Shown here: piece by piece, positions 60,295-64,000 of the stretch
Position numbering within the stretch: the stretch's first letter is position 1
How the letters are laid out: each line of letters opens with the position of its first letter
NCBI GenBank assembly: GCA_964518575.1
Contig: CAZFGW010000003.1
Location: 1 to 64,000, forward strand
Direction of reading: 5' to 3'
Length of the DNA stretch: 64,000 nt
Source of the DNA: MGBC163016 sp964518575
GTDB taxonomy: Bacteria > Actinomycetota > Coriobacteriia > Coriobacteriales > Eggerthellaceae
Notes under the pieces: generated by a model
What the model was told of the DNA's origin: nothing
Databases searched by the model: none
Seen by the model: the letters and a program-made list of their open reading frames with translations, nothing else
Position numbers and translations under genes: made by a program

Positions 60295-63083
60295 GATCGA
60301 GCCTTCTTTCCTTCTTCGGAATCCATCGCCTTAGACGCCGTTTCTTTGTCGTATTCAATAGCGGAATCTGATTCGACAACATCGCCAAGGACGCTCTTAC
60401 CGGTATCGGTGACGATTTGAGGACGCCCACCGTTACAGAGACGCACATTGCAGACTGTTTCATTCCAAGCCATATTGGGACTCCATACGCTTACAACGTA
60501 ATAGACCTCATTGGTTGGATTGATCCACGGCCATATGAGTGAGTTGTAGCTGGTCGCATTGTCATATGCAGACCACCAGCCTTGATCAAACATGCATTGT
60601 GTTGGATAAACGCCTGGGTCCTCGATCAATTGACCCTGCACGGCGCCTCGGCTGTTATACGCCTCTACCCAGTCACCCGTTTTCAGTCCGCGCTCTTTCG
60701 CGGTATCGGGATTCAGCCAAATCTTTGGCATATTGTCCTGCATTTCTAACATGAAAGGATTGTTCACGTAAGTGGCATGCACGCGAAACGCGCTATTTCG
60801 CGTGTTGAATCCAAGCGGATAGAATTCGCGAGCCTCGGGGTCATCTCTATATTCGGTATCTTCGAAAGGAGGTTTGTAGCAGGGTAGCTGCTCGCCAAGC
60901 TCAAGAAAAATGTCTTCATCGCGATAGAATTCGATGCGGCCTGAGCGCACAAATTTGCCGGTCACGTCTATAGGGTTGGGGCGCGAGATCGTAGGGAACG
61001 GCATGCGCTCATGTATCTGCTCCCAGAAGGGAATGCGCTTCTCGCCAGGATTTGCATGAGCGAGTTTGCCCGGTCCTTTTCGCAACTCTTCTGGAGTGAG
61101 GTGGTCTATAGTGGGACCACCGTTTTCGAGCAGAAGAGCAAGCACTTCGTTTGCGCGCTTCTCAGAATCTTGCGGATCAAAGCGAGGCCAGAGATCTGCT
61201 TTTGAGGGATCGATCCTATTTGCAAGTTCGGTGAAAATCCATATCTCCTCTTGCGCTTGCCCCGGTGGGTCAACAACGCGTTGCTGCAACTGAACGTAAG
61301 GGTGAAGAGGCGTTGTGGTAAGCTCGGTTTTCTCGTACCAACTTGCGCAGGGGAAAGTAACATCCGCCTCGGTTGCTGTGAGCGTCTTTTGGAAGTCAAG
61401 GCACACGAGCAATTCGAGATCCTTCGTCTCGACTGCATTGCGAATCCAGTTGGCGACATTGTGCTGCTCAAGCGGGTTGCCCCATCCGACAACAATCGCC
61501 TTGAACCCATCTTTCGGATAGACAGCCTTCATGTCCTTGGTCGGACCGTTCACGTAATAGTGAAATGGGCACGATGCTTTGATTGCACCTTCGGGGACCA
61601 TCCAGCTTGCGGTATTGAAGCGCGTTTTGTATTGCCCGACATAGGTGGAAATTCCCCCACCGAGTTGACCTATGTTTCCAGTAAGGCAGGCGACGAGCGC
61701 GCATGCGCGCCCCTTGAGGTCGCCGTGATACCACTGCTGCGTTCCGCCTCCGAATATCAAATGCATCGGTTTAGTGTTAGCTGCTTCATGCGCGATACGT
61801 ACGATTACATCAGCCGGTACGTTACATATCTCTGATGCATATTCGGGAGTGTACGTTTGGAGCCGTTCGACAAGAAGCTGAAATCCCGGCTTCGCCTTTA
61901 CTGTTGTGCCATCAACCAGCGGCACATCGAATTCTCCTCTCATGGCGTAGGTATTGTCTTCGAGTTTCAGGGGAGAAGTAGCTTTGAGAACACCGCTTGC
62001 CTCGTCATATGCAACGAAGCTCGATTGATAGTCTGGTATCCCTGGGACAGGGGCGAGCCCTTTCACGTCTGTTGCCAAGATGCGCTTGCCGGTGTTCAAA
62101 TTGATCAACAATGGCGAATCGGTATATGTTTGCATGAAGTGCTTGTCATAGAGATCTTCGTCAATCATCGTCTTTGCCATGGCAAGAGCAAATGCGCCGT
62201 CGGAATCTGGCGCTATACGCACCCACTCATCGGCACGCTCGGCAGAAGCCGAGTAGTTGGGATCAAAGTAGATGACGCGACCGCCGTTTTCCTGCGAGTA
62301 TGACAGAAAATGTGCATCGGGCATGCGCGTGACCATTATGTTCGAACCAAAGATAAGCGTGAGCTTGGTGTCTTCCCAACAATAAGACTCGAGCTCTTCG
62401 CTTTGACAACCGAAGGTTTCGGGCCAAAACATCGGAAGGTCGCCGTTGAGCTCATAGCCCCCTATAACCGACCAGCCGAACGTGTTGGCTATGCGAACGA
62501 GGGCGCCCTTTTGAATATGACCTGTGCCCTGAACCTGATAGATAACGCCGATAGAGTTGGGTCCATATTTTTCCGCGATGTCGCGCAACTTGTCGGCTGC
62601 GGCATCAAGCGCGACATCCCAGCTCGCCTCTTGTTGCGTGCCATCTTCGCCCTTGATAAGCGGAACGGTTAATCGGTCAGGTCCGTTTTGCAAGGTATTG
62701 AAGGTAAGACCTTTGAGGCATCCTCGCGGGTTGTAATGCTCATAAGGATAGTCGGAAGCTTGACGAATCATGCGTACCTGACCCTCATCAACATACGCCT
62801 CCATGCCGCATGCGCCTGTGCAATTAGGAGAACACGTAGTACGAATCCATTCGCCTGTGAGAGTTTCGCCCTGCGTAAGCGCCTCAGCACTCAGCGGGTT
62901 TATCCCCAGGTTCAGCCCGGCTGTCATCCCGATAGCCAACGTTGTGGCCGATCCTGCAACGAATTGCCTCCTCGAAAACCCTTGATGTCCTGATGATTGC
63001 TTTAATGAGCGCTCAAATGATGCATTTGAAGACGCATCTTCTGCGGCTGCATCGAAAGGCATGTTTTCATTTCGTGGACTCAT
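60291..63083 (-). CDS. Tat-exported molybdopterin oxidoreductase, DMSO-reductase family catalytic subunit
   Basis: A 930-aa protein. A Tat signal with SRRQFVAGS (Arg38-Arg39) precedes a [4Fe-4S] motif with Cys84, 88, 92 and 122. The bis-MGD domains follow, ending in a C-terminal dinucleotide-binding region (GLKTGDWVEAYNSRGAVQG). The residue that binds molybdenum could not be named with confidence. Relatives in Eggerthellaceae reduce varied electron acceptors, including catechols and sulfoxides; the substrate here is unknown. The start at 63083 has AGGAGAGG 8 nt upstream. The divergent gene is a MocR-type regulator. Confidence 0.92.
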   Translation of the reverse strand: MSPRNENMPFDAAAEDASSNASFERSLKQSSGHQGFSRRQFVAGSATTLAIGMTAGLNLGINPLSAEALTQGETLTGEWIRTTCSPNCTGACGMEAYVDEGQVRMIRQASDYPYEHYNPRGCLKGLTFNTLQNGPDRLTVPLIKGEDGTQQEASWDVALDAAADKLRDIAEKYGPNSIGVIYQVQGTGHIQKGALVRIANTFGWSVIGGYELNGDLPMFWPETFGCQSEELESYCWEDTKLTLIFGSNIMVTRMPDAHFLSYSQENGGRVIYFDPNYSASAERADEWVRIAPDSDGAFALAMAKTMIDEDLYDKHFMQTYTDSPLLINLNTGKRILATDVKGLAPVPGIPDYQSSFVAYDEASGVLKATSPLKLEDNTYAMRGEFDVPLVDGTTVKAKPGFQLLVERLQTYTPEYASEICNVPADVIVRIAHEAANTKPMHLIFGGGTQQWYHGDLKGRACALVACLTGNIGQLGGGISTYVGQYKTRFNTASWMVPEGAIKASCPFHYYVNGPTKDMKAVYPKDGFKAIVVGWGNPLEQHNVANWIRNAVETKDLELLVCLDFQKTLTATEADVTFPCASWYEKTELTTTPLHPYVQLQQRVVDPPGQAQEEIWIFTELANRIDPSKADLWPRFDPQDSEKRANEVLALLLENGGPTIDHLTPEELRKGPGKLAHANPGEKRIPFWEQIHERMPFPTISRPNPIDVTGKFVRSGRIEFYRDEDIFLELGEQLPCYKPPFEDTEYRDDPEAREFYPLGFNTRNSAFRVHATYVNNPFMLEMQDNMPKIWLNPDTAKERGLKTGDWVEAYNSRGAVQGQLIEDPGVYPTQCMFDQGWWSAYDNATSYNSLIWPWINPTNEVYYVVSVWSPNMAWNETVCNVRLCNGGRPQIVTDTGKSVLGDVVESDSAIEYDKETASKAMDSEEGKKARS

Positions 63084-63150
63084 TCGCAACATCCTCTCCT
63101 ATATATTTGCTCTTTGGCTGCCCATAAAGTCAGTGAGGAACGATAAGAAG

Positions 63151-63179
63151 ATAATCTGATTGAGCAGAAGTGCCGTCAA
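63151..63179 (-). promoter_or_regulatory. Predicted promoter of the molybdoenzyme operon
   Basis: On the minus strand TTGACG (63179-63174) is separated by 17 bp from GATTAT (63156-63151, 4/6 match). The -35 partly overlaps one copy of an 11-bp direct repeat. Confidence 0.45.
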
Positions 63180-63187
63180 TAGGGATT
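63177..63187. promoter_or_regulatory. Direct repeat copy A, candidate regulator site
   Basis: CAATAGGGATT, repeated exactly 40 bp downstream at 63217. This copy is also part of an inverted repeat, AATAGG-N5-CCTATT, ending at 63194. It touches the -35 of the predicted reductase promoter. Confidence 0.45.
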
Positions 63188-63216
63188 ACCTATTGAAATG
63201 CTTGATTTTTATAGAA

Positions 63217-63227
63217 CAATAGGGATT
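63217..63227. promoter_or_regulatory. Direct repeat copy B, candidate regulator site
   Basis: CAATAGGGATT, identical to the copy at 63177. A GATAAT at 63230 just beyond it may be the -10 of the regulator gene. Confidence 0.4.
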
Positions 63228-63286
63228 GGGATAATAAGGCATTTGGGTGGATATATGGCTTGATGGGCAAGAGGCAAGGAAATACG

Positions 63287-64000
63287 ATGCATAGTTTCCA
63301 GATAGACCGAACAATAAAGACGCCAGCTTATCGACAACTCTATTTCCAAATCAGCGGAGCAATTGAAAAGGGAGAAATCCCAGCAGGAACGGTTCTTCCT
63401 AAGATCAGGGATCTCTCCTCTGAGCTTGGTATTGCAAGAAATACTGTAGAGGCGGCGTATAAGCAACTAGGGTTGGAGGGATACGCAAAAGGGCATCGCG
63501 GTATCGGCTACATAGTGGAAAAGCTCGATCTATCCGTCTTTGAGAAAAACGTTTCGACGCAAGCTGATTCGCTGTTGATAGAAAACAGTGAAAAAACCCG
63601 CAACGTCTTCCCTTTGGGCAATGATCTGGGATGCGAATACGACTTTGCATACGGGAACAAGGATCTTGGTTTGCTGCCCATGGAAACGATGAGAATAATG
63701 GCTGACAGGGCATTTCGAAGCGACAATGCCAAGACAGCATCCGTCTACGCGGATCCCTTTGGTCTTCACGATCTAAGAAAGGCGATTTCTCGATACGTTT
63801 ATAAGAAAAGAAATATCAAATGCATTCCTGAGCAGGTGATTATTCAATCGGGAACTCAAAGCGCCCTTCGGAAACTCGCTCTATTGTTTGCCGAAGATAA
63901 CGCATGCGTGGCGATAGAGAATCCGGGCTATAACGTAGCTCGAGAGGCATTTGTCGAAAAGGGCTATAGACTCGAGCCACTTCCTGTTTACAAAGATGAA
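63287..64000 (+). CDS. MocR-type GntR regulator with aminotransferase-like domain (partial)
   Basis: The first 238 codons of a gene cut by the window edge. Residues 1-75 form a GntR winged helix (TPAYRQLYFQISGAIEKGEI and LGIARNTVEAAYKQLGLEGY). A linker leads into a class-I aminotransferase-like domain (about 110 onward; YADPFGLHDLRKAISRY, IIQSGTQSALRKLALL, ENPGYNVAREAF). MocR regulators bind PLP and respond to amines or amino acids. The PLP Lys lies beyond the window. AAGGAAATACG precedes the ATG. Base composition is more AT-rich than its neighbours. Confidence 0.88.
   Translation, partial: MHSFQIDRTIKTPAYRQLYFQISGAIEKGEIPAGTVLPKIRDLSSELGIARNTVEAAYKQLGLEGYAKGHRGIGYIVEKLDLSVFEKNVSTQADSLLIENSEKTRNVFPLGNDLGCEYDFAYGNKDLGLLPMETMRIMADRAFRSDNAKTASVYADPFGLHDLRKAISRYVYKKRNIKCIPEQVIIQSGTQSALRKLALLFAEDNACVAIENPGYNVAREAFVEKGYRLEPLPVYKDE

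Noticed and set aside
1..64000. tRNA, rRNA, insertion sequences, integrases or attachment sites
   Set aside because: None could be recognised by eye on either strand; a covariance-model search would be needed to exclude small RNAs.

Overview
The window reads as chromosome of an anaerobic, mid-to-high GC bacterium, most likely a member of the Coriobacteriia (Eggerthellaceae-like). That placement is an inference from gene content: a Tat-exported molybdopterin reductase with DmsB- and NrfD-type partners, DUF711, DUF6320, an AmmeMemoRadiSam pair, nickel-pincer cofactor genes, lipoproteins with Ser/Ala-rich linkers, and frequent GTG/TTG starts. No rRNA, tRNA, CRISPR array, transposase or prophage was seen. 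Gene starts were refined by Shine-Dalgarno position, so several are shorter than the longest open frame.

Layout. 0.1-9.7 kb: phosphoesterase/HAD pair, XpaC-TelA pair, cysK with a terminator-like hairpin in its leader, a large double-AAA+ ATPase and a diguanylate cyclase. 9.8-16.9 kb: D-aminoacyl-tRNA deacylase, 2-hydroxyacid dehydrogenase, an SDR/aldehyde dehydrogenase pair, and a tightly overlapped hydrolase-acyltransferase-DUF6320 operon. 16.9-21.3 kb: DUF711, WalJ-like MBL protein, NSS transporter, small membrane protein. 21.3-31.4 kb: a minus-strand run of nine genes (amrAB fusion, amrS, larE, larB, larC, rhaD, ybaK, OPT transporter, MFS transporter). 31.6-36.1 kb: lipoprotein cyclophilin, an NMT1/TauA-type ABC importer, CDF transporter. 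36.2-49.1 kb: mostly housekeeping and envelope genes (DUF4190, DJ-1, a deformylase-like protein lacking its catalytic Glu, PH-domain pair, thioredoxin, folate cyclo-ligase, patatin, peptidoglycan-binding protein, prenyl synthase, Ppx, DivIC).

49.2-55.1 kb is an iron region: a DtxR/MntR-type regulator, an ABC-F protein, and two transcription units for ferrous iron uptake (feoA-feoA and feoB plus its Cys-rich partner), each with a matching AGTTAG-N6-TTAACT site. 55.3-58.1 kb holds a cobalamin adenosyltransferase with a DUF4430 lipoprotein, and a UPF0104-type membrane protein. 58.3-64.0 kb is a respiratory island: a molybdoenzyme, Fe-S subunit and NrfD anchor, divergent from a MocR-type regulator cut by the window edge. 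The shared intergenic region carries an 11-bp direct repeat 40 bp apart, one copy touching the -35 box of the reductase promoter.

A family of dispersed intergenic repeats ending in a GGGCGAGAT-type palindrome occurs at six places, three of them as a double unit.
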